A stretch of DNA of 64,000 nt from an uncultured Alphaproteobacteria bacterium (lineage in GTDB: Bacteria; Pseudomonadota; Alphaproteobacteria; Rhodospirillales; Rhodospirillaceae): positions 2,734,001-2,798,000 of the forward strand of contig LT599022.1 of assembly GCA_900079695.1 (NCBI GenBank), in the 5' to 3' direction. Positions 1 to 8,016 of the stretch are shown here, one piece after another. Made by a program: the position numbers and the translations under genes. Position 1 is the stretch's first letter. Every line of letters begins with the position of its first letter. Under the pieces are notes generated by a model. The model saw only the letters and a program-made list of their open reading frames with translations, did not search any database and was not told the origin of the DNA.

Positions 1-1
1 G

Positions 2-1450
2 GATCCGGAGACCTACGCGATGATCGCCAGGGCCGACACCGTCGGCGTGTTCCAGATCGAATCCCGCGCGCAGATGGCGATGCTGCCGCGCCTCAGGCCC
101 AAGACCTTCTACGATCTGGTGATTCAGGTGGCGATCGTCCGCCCCGGGCCGATCCAGGGCGACATGGTCCACCCCTACCTGCGCCGCCGCGACGGCAAGG
201 AGCCGGTCGACTATCCCTCCGACGATCTGCGCGCGGTGCTGGAGAAGACCCTCGGCGTGCCGCTGTTCCAGGAGCAGGCGATGCGCGTCGCGATCGTCGG
301 CGCGGGCTTCACCCCGAGCGAGGCCGATCAACTGCGCCGCAGCATGGCCACCTTCAGGAGCCGGGGCGGGGTTTCGGCGTTCGCGGAGAAGCTGGTGGGC
401 GGCATGGTGGCGAAGGGCTATTCCCGCGAGTTCGCCGAACGCACCTTCCGCCAGCTCGAAGGGTTCGGGTCCTACGGCTTCCCCGAGAGCCATGCGGCGT
501 CGTTCGCGTTGATCGCCTACGCGTCGAGCTGGCTCAAGCGCCATCACCCCGAGGTTTTCTGCGCCGCGCTGCTGAACGCCCAGCCGATGGGGTTCTACGC
601 TCCGGCGCAGATCGTCCGAGACGCCCGCGAGCACGGCGTGACGGTGCGCCCGGCGTGCGTCAACGCCTCGCGCTGGGACTGCACGCTGGAGCCCGACGGC
701 CCCGGCCGTTTCGCCGTGCGACTCGGCCTGCGGATGGTCAAGGGGCTCGCCAACGCCGCCGCGGCGCGGCTGGTCGCGGCGCGCGGCGCGGGCCGCTTCG
801 CCTCCCCCGACGATCTCTGGCGGCGCGCGGGCGTGCCCGCGGCGGCGCTGGTCCGGCTCGCCGAGGCCGACGCCTTCCACCCCGCCTTCGGTCTCGCCCG
901 GCGCGAGGCGCTGTGGGCGCTCAAGGGCCTGAGGGACGAGCCGTTGCCGCTGTTCGCCGCCGCCGCGGCGCGGGAGAGCTTCCCCGAGGCGGCGGAACCG
1001 GCGGTGGCGCTCAAGCCGATGGCGGCGGGCGGCGAGGTGGCGGCGGACTACGGCCGTCTCGGCCTTTCCCTCCGCGCGCATCCGTTGAGCTTCCTGCGCG
1101 AGGGCCTCGCGGCGCGGCGGATCCTCTCGTGCGCCGCGGCGACCGCGCTCAAGGACGGCCGCCGCGCCGCCCTCGCCGGACTGGTGCTGGTGCGGCAGCG
1201 CCCCGCCACCGCCACCGGCGTGGTGTTCCTCACCATCGAGGACGAAACCGGCATCGCCAATTTGGTGGTGTGGCGCGACGTGTTCGATCGCCATCGCGCG
1301 ATTCTGACGACCGCGCGGGCGCTCGCCGCGCGCGGCAGGGTGCAGAAGGAGGGCGAGGTGGTCCACGTGATCGCCGAGGCGTTCGACGACCTCTCCGCCG
1401 ATCTCGCCCGCATCGGCGATCTCGGCGTCCGCTCGCGCGACTTCCATTAG
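2..1450 (+). CDS. dnaE2: Error-prone DNA polymerase DnaE2, C-terminal part (5' end outside window)
   Basis: Alpha-subunit-type (C family) polymerase of the SOS mutagenesis system, which normally works with ImuA/ImuB in translesion synthesis. The open frame runs in from the window edge; about 482 residues of a protein usually near 1,080 are present. Visible are the end of the polymerase core ([36 protein letters not shown]), the helix-hairpin-helix region, and a C-terminal OB-fold ([20 protein letters not shown]). The segment [19 protein letters not shown] is typical of DnaE2 rather than replicative DnaE1. The ATG at 20 is internal and is not the start. Its imuA/imuB partners, if present, lie upstream of the window. 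Confidence 0.95.
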   Translation, partial: DPETYAMIARADTVGVFQIESRAQMAMLPRLRPKTFYDLVIQVAIVRPGPIQGDMVHPYLRRRDGKEPVDYPSDDLRAVLEKTLGVPLFQEQAMRVAIVGAGFTPSEADQLRRSMATFRSRGGVSAFAEKLVGGMVAKGYSREFAERTFRQLEGFGSYGFPESHAASFALIAYASSWLKRHHPEVFCAALLNAQPMGFYAPAQIVRDAREHGVTVRPACVNASRWDCTLEPDGPGRFAVRLGLRMVKGLANAAAARLVAARGAGRFASPDDLWRRAGVPAAALVRLAEADAFHPAFGLARREALWALKGLRDEPLPLFAAAAARESFPEAAEPAVALKPMAAGGEVAADYGRLGLSLRAHPLSFLREGLAARRILSCAAATALKDGRRAALAGLVLVRQRPATATGVVFLTIEDETGIANLVVWRDVFDRHRAILTTARALAARGRVQKEGEVVHVIAEAFDDLSADLARIGDLGVRSRDFH

Positions 1451-1488
1451 AGACCGGGGAACCCGCATTCCGCCCGGCTCCCGGGCGA

Positions 1489-1514
1489 GGAACCCGCCTG
1501 CGCCGACATGCGTT
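1489..1514 (+). promoter_or_regulatory. EcfG-type promoter (GGAAC-N17-CGTT)
   Basis: GGAAC at 1489-1493 and CGTT at 1511-1514 with a 17-base spacer match the alphaproteobacterial general-stress sigma factor consensus exactly. The site lies 36 bases before the 24-residue membrane peptide gene at 1551 and is one of eight exact matches in the first 17 kb. Seen in sequence; its use by the EcfG at 12509 is inferred. Confidence 0.75.
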
Positions 1515-1550
1515 GCACTCTGGAACGCTCCTCAAGCCAGAGGCAGAACC

Positions 1551-1625
1551 ATGAACGGCATCATCTATCTGATCGGACTGGTGGTCGTGATCTTGGCTGT
1601 CCTGTCCTTCTTCGGGTTCCGCTGA
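1551..1625 (+). CDS. 24-residue single-span membrane peptide
   Basis: A short frame reading MNGIIYLIGLVV... and ending FFGFR, almost entirely one hydrophobic helix with a terminal arginine. An AGGCAG stretch lies just upstream as a possible ribosome binding site. I recall near-identical tiny proteins as a recurrent unnamed family in alphaproteobacteria, but no function is known to me. It follows an exact EcfG-type promoter and is followed 24 bases later by a second mini-membrane gene, so the two probably form a stress-induced pair. Confidence 0.6.
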   Translation: MNGIIYLIGLVVVILAVLSFFGFR

Positions 1626-1649
1626 ACGGAACCGCGACAACCGGGAGAC

Positions 1650-1730
1650 ATGCTCATGCGCGCAATTCTGTTGTGGATGCTCGGGGTGCCGATCCCGATC
1701 ATCATCCTCATCGCCCTGCTCTACAACTAG
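1650..1730 (+). CDS. 26-residue membrane peptide
   Basis: Frame starting MLMRAILLWMLGVPIP with a continuous hydrophobic stretch ending LLYN. The internal GVPIPIIIL motif is familiar from small unnamed proteobacterial membrane proteins. CCGGGAG just before the ATG could be the ribosome binding site, although it is very close; the second ATG at 1656 would have better spacing. It lies downstream of the 1551 peptide gene and upstream of a strong terminator at 1745, so it completes a two-gene unit probably driven by the EcfG-type promoter at 1489. Function unknown. Confidence 0.55.
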   Translation: MLMRAILLWMLGVPIPIIILIALLYN

Positions 1731-1744
1731 CGCGGGGCGGGACG

Positions 1745-1773
1745 AAAAACCCGGCCGCGAGGGCCGGGTTTTC
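1745..1773. terminator. Bidirectional rho-independent terminator
   Basis: Perfect 11-bp stem AAAACCCGGCC / GGCCGGGTTTT (1746-1756 with 1762-1772), with A and T runs on the two sides. It serves the small-peptide unit on the plus strand and the end of ubiV on the minus strand. Confidence 0.85.
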
Positions 1774-1784
1774 GTTGGCCGCGG

Positions 1785-2696
1785 TCATTCCGCGACTTTG
1801 TAGCGCAGGCCTTCCTCGTCGTAGAAGAAGCCGTTGGAGTTGGGCGCGCCGTCGACCAGGCCGTCGGTTTCGTCCAGCACCTCCTGCGGATCGGTGCGGC
1901 CCTCGATGACGCCGCGGAACATCTCGGCGAGGCGCACGATGTCGACGTCGTGCGGCGAGATCCGGAAGCGCGTCACTCCCATCTCCAGATATTGGGGAAT
2001 CTCGGCGGCGAGATTGTTGACGGTGTAGGACATCGTCTGGGTGCCGTTGACGGTGAGGAACGGCTTGCCCTCCAGGGTGTCGACGGTCATGCCGTCGTTG
2101 TGGAGGTTGCAGACGTAGCGGCAGTTGTCCTTGGGCAGGTTGAAGGCGCGCGCGTGATAGCAGCGCGCCGCGATCGCGAGCGGCATGCGGCCGTAGACGA
2201 ACGCCTCCACCTCCATGATCCCGGATTTCGCCAGCACCGCGGTGGTTTCGCCCGACATTTCGAACGGCAGGCAGACGCGGTCCGCGCCGCCGCGCGCGAG
2301 GGTGGCGAGGGTGCCTTCGTTGTAGACGTTCATCATCGGGCCGATCATGTGCGGGCGGCCCTTCAGCATGTCGGCGACGGCGATGTCGTTGGCCTCGTAA
2401 TAGATGCCGGGGTCGGCGACGATGTCGCGCATCCAGCCCATCTCGCGGCTGGAGAGGATCAGCGCCTGAGTGGACATGATCGGTTCCTTGCCGGCGGCGC
2501 GCACCCGCTCGATCACCTCTTCCCACAGCTTGGTCATGAACGGCGTGCGCTTCGAGCACACCACCTCGCCGAGGATCACGGAATTCACGTCCGCTTCGTC
2601 GGCGACCCGGAAGTAGTAGTCGCGGCGCTTCTCGGCCGGCCAGTTGAACAGCAGCGGCCCGAGGGTGATCTTGGCGTCCTTGGCGACGGTATTCAC
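1785..2696 (-). CDS. ubiV: UbiV, U32-family protein for O2-independent ubiquinone hydroxylation
   Basis: 303 residues, peptidase U32 fold. UbiU and UbiV form an iron-sulfur heterodimer that hydroxylates the ubiquinone ring without O2. The four cluster cysteines are visible: C47 (EVVCSKR), then C179-X12-C192-X3-C196 (ARCYHA...NCRYVCNLH), the same spacing as in the E. coli protein. Residues upstream of C47 carry the GPLLFNWP start typical of UbiV. It is the last gene of ubiT-ubiU-ubiV, 19 bases after ubiU. The family assignment is strong; anaerobic function is inferred from it. Confidence 0.95.
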   Translation of the reverse strand: MNTVAKDAKITLGPLLFNWPAEKRRDYYFRVADEADVNSVILGEVVCSKRTPFMTKLWEEVIERVRAAGKEPIMSTQALILSSREMGWMRDIVADPGIYYEANDIAVADMLKGRPHMIGPMMNVYNEGTLATLARGGADRVCLPFEMSGETTAVLAKSGIMEVEAFVYGRMPLAIAARCYHARAFNLPKDNCRYVCNLHNDGMTVDTLEGKPFLTVNGTQTMSYTVNNLAAEIPQYLEMGVTRFRISPHDVDIVRLAEMFRGVIEGRTDPQEVLDETDGLVDGAPNSNGFFYDEEGLRYKVAE

Positions 2697-2715
2697 GATA
2701 CGCTCTCCCCGATCC

Positions 2716-3735
2716 TCAGTGCCACGCCTTGCGATACGCGCCCGCGGTCTCCTGTCCTCCCTCCGAGAGGTCGGCGATCGCCGCGGCGTCGAGCTCCTGA
2801 CCCTTTTCGAGGGCGTCGACGGCGCGGCGGAACGTCTTCACCACCTTCTCGACGTAGGCCTTGCCGCGCTGGCGGCCCTCGATCTTGAGGGCGGTGACTC
2901 CCGCGTCGGCGACCTCGGGCAGCATTTCCAGCAGGTTGAGGCTCACCGGTTCCTCGAACAGGTAGCTCACCTTGTCGTTGGCGGCGAAACGGCCCTTGCA
3001 CAGGGTCGGATAGCCCGCGGGCTCGCCCTGGGCGAAGCGGTTGATGGTGAAGCCGCCGAGCTTGGAGGCGAGGCCCGCGCCGGATTCCTCGTAGCTGACG
3101 TGGCTGGCGGGCGAACACACGCCGGTCTTGTTGGGCGACTTGCCGGTGACGTAGGAGGACAGCGAGCAGCGCCCCTCGGCCATCACGCACAGGCCGCCGA
3201 ACACGAACACCTCGGTCTCGACGTCGGTGTGGCGGTTGAGTTCCTTGATCTCGGGCAGCGTCAGCACTCGCGGCAGCACCACGCGGGCGATGCCGAAGTT
3301 CTTGGCGTAGAAGTTGATGCCCTCGGGGGTCGAGGCGGCCGCCTGCACCGAGAGGTGGCGACGGATGTTGGGGGCGTTCTCCTTCGCGTATTCGACCAGG
3401 CCGATGTCGGCGAGGATCACCGCGTCGGCGCCGAGGCGGGCGGCGTCGTCGATGGCGCGGTGCCAGGGGTCGATGTTGCCCGCGGCGGGGAAGGTGTTGA
3501 TCGCCACCAGCACGTCGGCGCCGCGGTCGTGGGCGTAGGCGACGCCGTCGCGCAGCTCCTCGCGGTTGAAATTGAGGCCGGGGAAATTGCGGGCGTTGGT
3601 CTCGTCGCGGAAGCCGCAATAGACGGTGTGCGCGCCCGCATCGACGGCGGTGCGCAGGGCGGCCGGCGTGCCCGCCGGACATACCAGTTCGAGGCTGGTC
3701 ACCGGGCGAGACGGATCGCGGGCGACGCGGGTCAT
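2716..3735 (-). CDS. ubiU: UbiU, U32-family partner of UbiV
   Basis: 339 residues, U32 family. It carries the UbiU cysteine pattern C-X6-C-X16-C-X38-C (LCVMAEGRCSL, TGVCSPASH, YPTLCKGRF), which I counted and which matches the 4Fe-4S ligand spacing of E. coli UbiU. With UbiV it replaces the O2-dependent flavin hydroxylases of ubiquinone synthesis when oxygen is absent. The gene sits between ubiT and ubiV on the same strand with short gaps, so it is an operon member. The start at 3735 gives MTRVARDPSRPV; a slightly later start is possible because the first dozen residues are not conserved-looking. Confidence 0.95.
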   Translation of the reverse strand: MTRVARDPSRPVTSLELVCPAGTPAALRTAVDAGAHTVYCGFRDETNARNFPGLNFNREELRDGVAYAHDRGADVLVAINTFPAAGNIDPWHRAIDDAARLGADAVILADIGLVEYAKENAPNIRRHLSVQAAASTPEGINFYAKNFGIARVVLPRVLTLPEIKELNRHTDVETEVFVFGGLCVMAEGRCSLSSYVTGKSPNKTGVCSPASHVSYEESGAGLASKLGGFTINRFAQGEPAGYPTLCKGRFAANDKVSYLFEEPVSLNLLEMLPEVADAGVTALKIEGRQRGKAYVEKVVKTFRRAVDALEKGQELDAAAIADLSEGGQETAGAYRKAWH

Positions 3736-3780
3736 GGCGAAACCTCCATCGACGATTTCAGGATGAATTGCGAACCGGTC

Positions 3781-4434
3781 TCAAGTGGGTAGGGTCTTGG
3801 ACCGTCGCAAGGCTTTTTCGAGTCGGGCGCACCGTTCCTCGAGCTCGTCGATGCGGCGCTGCTGCGCCTCGGCGCGGCGGACGGCCGGGGAAACCAGCGA
3901 CTCACCAATCAGGTCCATGTCGCTTTCGGCCCGGGCGAAGGCCTTGAGAATTTTCTGCGCCACCACCCGGGCGGGGTCGGCGAACGGGCCGAATCCGGCG
4001 GCGACGTCTTCGAGAAAGTCGATGTCCGCGCCGTCGAGGGCATTGCGGAGCGCCACCACCGCCTCGGTGTCGCCTTCGTAGACGAGATCGCGGGTGAAGA
4101 ACATCGCGTCGCCGTCGATCGAGCCGTCGAGCAGCCCGAACAGCACCTTCAGCGGCGCGCGGATGGTGGCGTCGACCTCGGCGGTTTCGCCCTTGCGCAG
4201 CACGCTCACCGCGCCCTCGCCGTCGGCGATCATCAGCAGGAACTGCCACGGCAAATCGACGACGTCGACGAGGAAGCGCTTCGGCCCGAGGGGGTTGAGG
4301 CGTTCGAACAGACCGGGGTGGCGCACCTGCACCCGCCGCGCCAGACGATCGGCGATCGGCTGCACCACGTCCGGCGGCAGCGCCCGCAACAGCAACCCGC
4401 CCACGAGTACGGGCGAAAACGGTGGCGTCGACAT
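3781..4434 (-). CDS. ubiT: UbiT, SCP2-domain lipid-binding accessory factor of anaerobic ubiquinone synthesis
   Basis: 217 residues from the ATG at 4434, which has GGGGACC upstream; a GTG at 4476 would add 14 residues but has no such site. The SCP2 sterol-carrier fold is recognisable, especially MFFTRDLVYEGDTEAVVALR, the UbiT signature region. UbiT binds prenylated ubiquinone intermediates. Compared with the roughly 174-residue E. coli protein it carries an extra C-terminal tail rich in E, R and L (about 185-217) that looks like a short coiled coil. It is the first gene of the ubiTUV set and starts 48 bases after the copper ATPase stop, so read-through from that gene is possible. Confidence 0.9.
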   Translation of the reverse strand: MSTPPFSPVLVGGLLLRALPPDVVQPIADRLARRVQVRHPGLFERLNPLGPKRFLVDVVDLPWQFLLMIADGEGAVSVLRKGETAEVDATIRAPLKVLFGLLDGSIDGDAMFFTRDLVYEGDTEAVVALRNALDGADIDFLEDVAAGFGPFADPARVVAQKILKAFARAESDMDLIGESLVSPAVRRAEAQQRRIDELEERCARLEKALRRSKTLPT

Positions 4435-4482
4435 CTCAGGGTCCCCAAGCAAAATTTCAGACAGAAGTCTTAGCACGCGGGT

Positions 4483-6987
4483 TCAGGCTTGTCCCGACCT
4501 GCGGCGGGAAAAATGCCATGATCGCGGCGGCGCGTCGGCGAGCCGCGGCTTCCAGCGGGTGAGGAGGAAGGCGTTGAACACCACGCTGACCGAGGAGAGC
4601 GCCATCGCCGCGCCCGCCACCGTCGGGCTGAGGAAGCCGAGCGCCGCCACCGGCAGCGCGACGACGTTGTAGACGAATGCGAGCGCGAGGTTCTGGCGGA
4701 TCTTGCCCCAGGTCACCCGCGCCACCTCCAGCGCGTTGGCGACCGACATCACGTCGGCGCGCAGCAGCGTGATGTCGGCGGACTGCATCGCCGCGTCGGC
4801 GGCGGTGCCGACGGCGATGCCGAGATCGGCCTCGGCGAGCGCCGGGGCGTCGTTGATGCCGTCGCCGACCATCGCGACGCTGCGGCCCTTGGCCTGAAGG
4901 CGGCGGACGATCCGCACCTTGGTCTGCGGCGTCGCGTCGGAGAACGCGTTGCGCACGCCGAGGGATTCGGCGGCGGCGGAGACCGCGGTGGGGCCGTCGC
5001 CCGAAACCACCGCGCACGCGACGCCCTGCGCGCGCAGCGTCGCCACCGCGCGCCGTGCGTCGCCGCGTAGCGGGTCGGAAACCGAGATTCCGCCCGCCAG
5101 CACGCCGTCGGCGGCGACCCAGATCGCCGAACGGCCCTGCATTCCGAGCAGCGGCGCGATCCATTCGCCCACCGCCATGTCGATGCCCGCCGCATCCATC
5201 AGCGGGCGGTTGCCGATCACCACCTCGGTCTGGCCTTCGAGCACCGCGCGCACGCCGCGCCCGGGAATCGCCTCGAACGATTTGAGCGACGCGGGCACGA
5301 TGCCGTAGGTCTCGGCATGCTGAAGAATGGCGCGGCCGAGCGGGTGCTCGGACCCCTGCTGCGCCGAGGCGGCGAGGGTCAACAGGCGGGTGACGTCGCC
5401 GTCGAGCGCCTCCACCGACACCACGAACGGGCGGCCCTCGGAGAGGGTGCCGGTCTTGTCGAACAGCACGGTATCCACCCCGGCCGCCTTTTCCAGGCCG
5501 TCGACGTCGCGGATCAGGATGCCCGCGCGCGCCGCCGCGCCGGTGCCCGCCACCAGCGCCGCCGGGGCGGCGAGGCCGAGCGCGCACGGGCAGGCGATCA
5601 CCAGCACCGAGACCGAGGCGCGGATCGCCTCGGAAAACGAGTTCTCGAGCGCCAGCCAGCCGAACAGGGTGAACACCGCGAGCCCCAGAACCACCGGAAT
5701 GAAGGTGGTGGTGACGCGGTCGACGAACCGCTGCAGCGGCACCTTGCGCGCCTGCGCCTCCTCCACCAGGGCAATGATCTGGGCGAGCGTGGACTCGGCG
5801 GCGACCCGCACCGCGCGCACGTGCAGCACGCCGCCGCCGTTCATCGTGCCGCCGGTCACCGCGTCGCCCTCGCCCTTGTCCTCGGGCAGGCCCGCGCCGG
5901 TGATCATCGAGGCGTCGACGGTGCTCTCGCCCTTGACGATCACGCCGTCCACCGGGATGCGCTCGTAGGGCTTGACCATCACCACGTCGTCGATCGCCAC
6001 CTTGTCGATCGGCTTGGAGATCAGCGCGCCGTCCTTGATCACCCGCGCGCTTTTCGCGCGCAGCTCCATCAGGCCGCGGATCGCGCGGGTGGTGCCGTGC
6101 TTGACCACCGCTTCCAGCCACTTGCCGAGGCGGACGAAGGCGATGATCGCGGCGGCGGTCTCGAAGTAGAGGTTGCGGCCCTCCGGCCCTACCGCCACCC
6201 AGGCGATCAGCGAATAGAGGTAGGCGGAGGCGCTGCCCAGCACCACCAGCAGGTCCATCGTCGCGGCGTGATCGGCGATCGCCCGCCACGCGCCCATGGC
6301 GTAGCGCGCGCCGCCCAGGCCCAGCACCAGGGTGGAGAGCAGGAACGCCCAGAACGGCCCGAACAGCGGCGTGCCTGCCACCCGCCAGGCGAGGTTGAGC
6401 AGCAGCGGCAGGGTGAGCACGCCGACGACGCCGAGCATCAGCGTCTCGAAGCGGTTCGCGCCCGCGCCCGCGCCGTAGATCGCGGTGCTTTCGACGTCCG
6501 CCACCGCGCCGTGCTCGCCGAGCGGGGTGACGCCGTAGCCCGCGCGCCGCACCGCGTGCATCAGCGCCTCGACGTTGATGTCCTGCGCAAGGATGCGCAC
6601 GTCGGCGCGGTTGAGCACCGGGTTGACCTGCGCTTCCACCACGCCGGGCACGTGTTCGAGCGCGGTGCGCACCCGCGCCACGCAGGCGCTCGAGGTCATG
6701 CCGCGAATCGACAGCGGCACCAGCGCGTCGGCGATCGCGAAGTCGATGGCGTCGAGCTCGGCGGCGATTTCGTGCAGGGTGACGCGCCCCGGGTCGAGCG
6801 AGAGTGCGACGCTGTCGAGGTCGGTGGCGACGGTGGCGGCGACGATGCCTTCCATCCGCATCAGGCGGTTGCGGACGCGGTGGGCGTCGGTGGCGTCGCG
6901 CATGCCCAGCACCGGCACGACGATGCGCGCGTACGGGCTTTCGGGCGACGGGGCGGCGGCTTCGGGGTCGGTGACGGCGACGGACAT
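4483..6987 (-). CDS. copA: Cu(I)-type heavy-metal P1B-ATPase
   Basis: 834 residues from the ATG at 6987. A longer frame to 7284 would run through the FMN riboswitch and is rejected. Two N-terminal HMA folds (about 20-85 and 90-155), eight membrane helices, the CPC metal motif (VIACPCALGLAAP), the phosphorylation site DKTGTLSEG, SEHPLGRAI and MVGDGINDAPAL are all present. YN in helix 7 and the MALSS segment in helix 8 indicate Cu(I). Oddly, neither HMA domain keeps a CxxC pair: the first reads GMRDATDA and the second GMTSSACV. It exports copper or loads cuproenzymes; no cytochrome-oxidase assembly genes are adjacent. Confidence 0.92.
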   Translation of the reverse strand: MSVAVTDPEAAAPSPESPYARIVVPVLGMRDATDAHRVRNRLMRMEGIVAATVATDLDSVALSLDPGRVTLHEIAAELDAIDFAIADALVPLSIRGMTSSACVARVRTALEHVPGVVEAQVNPVLNRADVRILAQDINVEALMHAVRRAGYGVTPLGEHGAVADVESTAIYGAGAGANRFETLMLGVVGVLTLPLLLNLAWRVAGTPLFGPFWAFLLSTLVLGLGGARYAMGAWRAIADHAATMDLLVVLGSASAYLYSLIAWVAVGPEGRNLYFETAAAIIAFVRLGKWLEAVVKHGTTRAIRGLMELRAKSARVIKDGALISKPIDKVAIDDVVMVKPYERIPVDGVIVKGESTVDASMITGAGLPEDKGEGDAVTGGTMNGGGVLHVRAVRVAAESTLAQIIALVEEAQARKVPLQRFVDRVTTTFIPVVLGLAVFTLFGWLALENSFSEAIRASVSVLVIACPCALGLAAPAALVAGTGAAARAGILIRDVDGLEKAAGVDTVLFDKTGTLSEGRPFVVSVEALDGDVTRLLTLAASAQQGSEHPLGRAILQHAETYGIVPASLKSFEAIPGRGVRAVLEGQTEVVIGNRPLMDAAGIDMAVGEWIAPLLGMQGRSAIWVAADGVLAGGISVSDPLRGDARRAVATLRAQGVACAVVSGDGPTAVSAAAESLGVRNAFSDATPQTKVRIVRRLQAKGRSVAMVGDGINDAPALAEADLGIAVGTAADAAMQSADITLLRADVMSVANALEVARVTWGKIRQNLALAFVYNVVALPVAALGFLSPTVAGAAMALSSVSVVFNAFLLTRWKPRLADAPPRSWHFSRRRSGQA

Positions 6988-7029
6988 CGGAACGCGAGAG
7001 ACTCCGGCAAAAGTTTTCCGCAGAGGGGG

Positions 7030-7059
7030 TTGACCGGGCGCGACCCCCGGCGCGATATT
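7030..7059 (+). promoter_or_regulatory. Candidate housekeeping promoter for the ribB leader
   Basis: TTGACC at 7030 and GATATT at 7054 are 18 bases apart and would start transcription a few bases before the FMN aptamer. The match to the -10 consensus is only moderate. Confidence 0.4.
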
Positions 7060-7080
7060 CGCCTCGTTAAGGATATGCTT

Positions 7081-7232
7081 GTTCTCAGGGCGGGGTGCAA
7101 TTCCCGACCGGCGGTATCCTCCGGAATTCCGGAGGGAGCCCGCGAGCGCCCGGGGCGGTTTCGGCCCCGGGGTCAGCAGATCCGGTGAGAGGCCGGGGCC
7201 GACGGTACAGTCCGGATGGGAGAGGACGGGCA
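7081..7232 (+). promoter_or_regulatory. FMN riboswitch (RFN element)
   Basis: The conserved RFN core is plain: a GGGGTGCAATTCCCGACCGG block, GCGGTA, a variable GC-rich arm (about 7115-7185), the GATCCGGTGAGAGGCC segment, GCCGACGGTACAGTC and the closing GGATGGGAGAGGA. It lies about 100 bases upstream of ribB, where FMN binding normally blocks expression of riboflavin genes. The 99 bases between aptamer and start codon show no obvious U-tract terminator, so control may be at translation. Confidence 0.96.
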
Positions 7233-7331
7233 GACGCGCGACGGGGCGAAGGCTCCGGCGTTCGTGTGCGGCCGCGCGCGGCAAGTCCCCGTTACGCCCT
7301 GATTCAGGCTCAGGCTTTTGGAGAGCATGAG

Positions 7332-7988
7332 ATGAATCAGTCGAAGTCGATTATTCCCCTCGAAAGCGCGTGCGCAAGCCCGGCGGAAACCGCCGCGGAG
7401 CGGGTCGCGCGCGCGGTCGCGGCGATCCGGGCCGGGCGCGGCGTGATCGTCACCGACGACGCCGATCGCGAGAACGAAGGCGACATGATCTTCGCCGCCC
7501 ACACCCTCACCGTCGAACAGATGGCGCTGCTGATCCGCGAAGGCTCGGGAATCGTCTGCCTGGTGCTCAGCCGCGAACGCTGCGCCGCCCTCGGGCTGCC
7601 GCCGATGGTGGCCGAGAATTCGTCGAGCTACGGTACGCCGTTCACGGTGTCGATCGAGGCGCGCCGGGGCGTCACCACCGGGGTTTCCGCCGCCGATCGG
7701 GTGACCACGGTCAAGGCCGCGATCGCCCCCGGCGCCACGCCCGGAGATCTCGCCCGCCCCGGCCACATGTTCCCGCTCGCCGCCCATCCGCAAGGGCTCA
7801 AGGGTCGCCAGGGCCACACCGAGGCGACGCTGGACCTGATGCGCCGCGCCGGCGCGCCCGACGCGGGCGTGCTCTGCGAAGTCACCAACCCCGACGGCAC
7901 CATGGCCAAGGGCGAAACCCTCGAAGCCTTCGCCAGCGCCCACGGCATGCCGATGGTCGCGATCGCCGACCTGCTGGCGGTGGACTAG
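7332..7988 (+). CDS. ribB: 3,4-dihydroxy-2-butanone-4-phosphate synthase
   Basis: 218 residues, the length of single-domain RibB (no fused GTP cyclohydrolase II). Converts ribulose 5-phosphate to the four-carbon precursor of the riboflavin xylene ring. Motifs visible: [15 protein letters not shown] (catalytic acidic loop), [36 protein letters not shown] and [10 protein letters not shown]. The ATG at 7332 is preceded by GGAG at 7319. Expression is presumably controlled by the FMN riboswitch just upstream. No other rib genes are adjacent, so this is a stand-alone copy. Confidence 0.96.
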   Translation: MNQSKSIIPLESACASPAETAAERVARAVAAIRAGRGVIVTDDADRENEGDMIFAAHTLTVEQMALLIREGSGIVCLVLSRERCAALGLPPMVAENSSSYGTPFTVSIEARRGVTTGVSAADRVTTVKAAIAPGATPGDLARPGHMFPLAAHPQGLKGRQGHTEATLDLMRRAGAPDAGVLCEVTNPDGTMAKGETLEAFASAHGMPMVAIADLLAVD

Positions 7989-8016
7989 AAACCGGGCCGG
8001 GTTCCTCCGCGAAGGT

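Noticed and set aside
6988-7284. N-terminal extension of the copper ATPase by 99 residues
   Set aside because: It would translate the antisense of the FMN riboswitch; the ATG at 6987 begins just before the first HMA fold.
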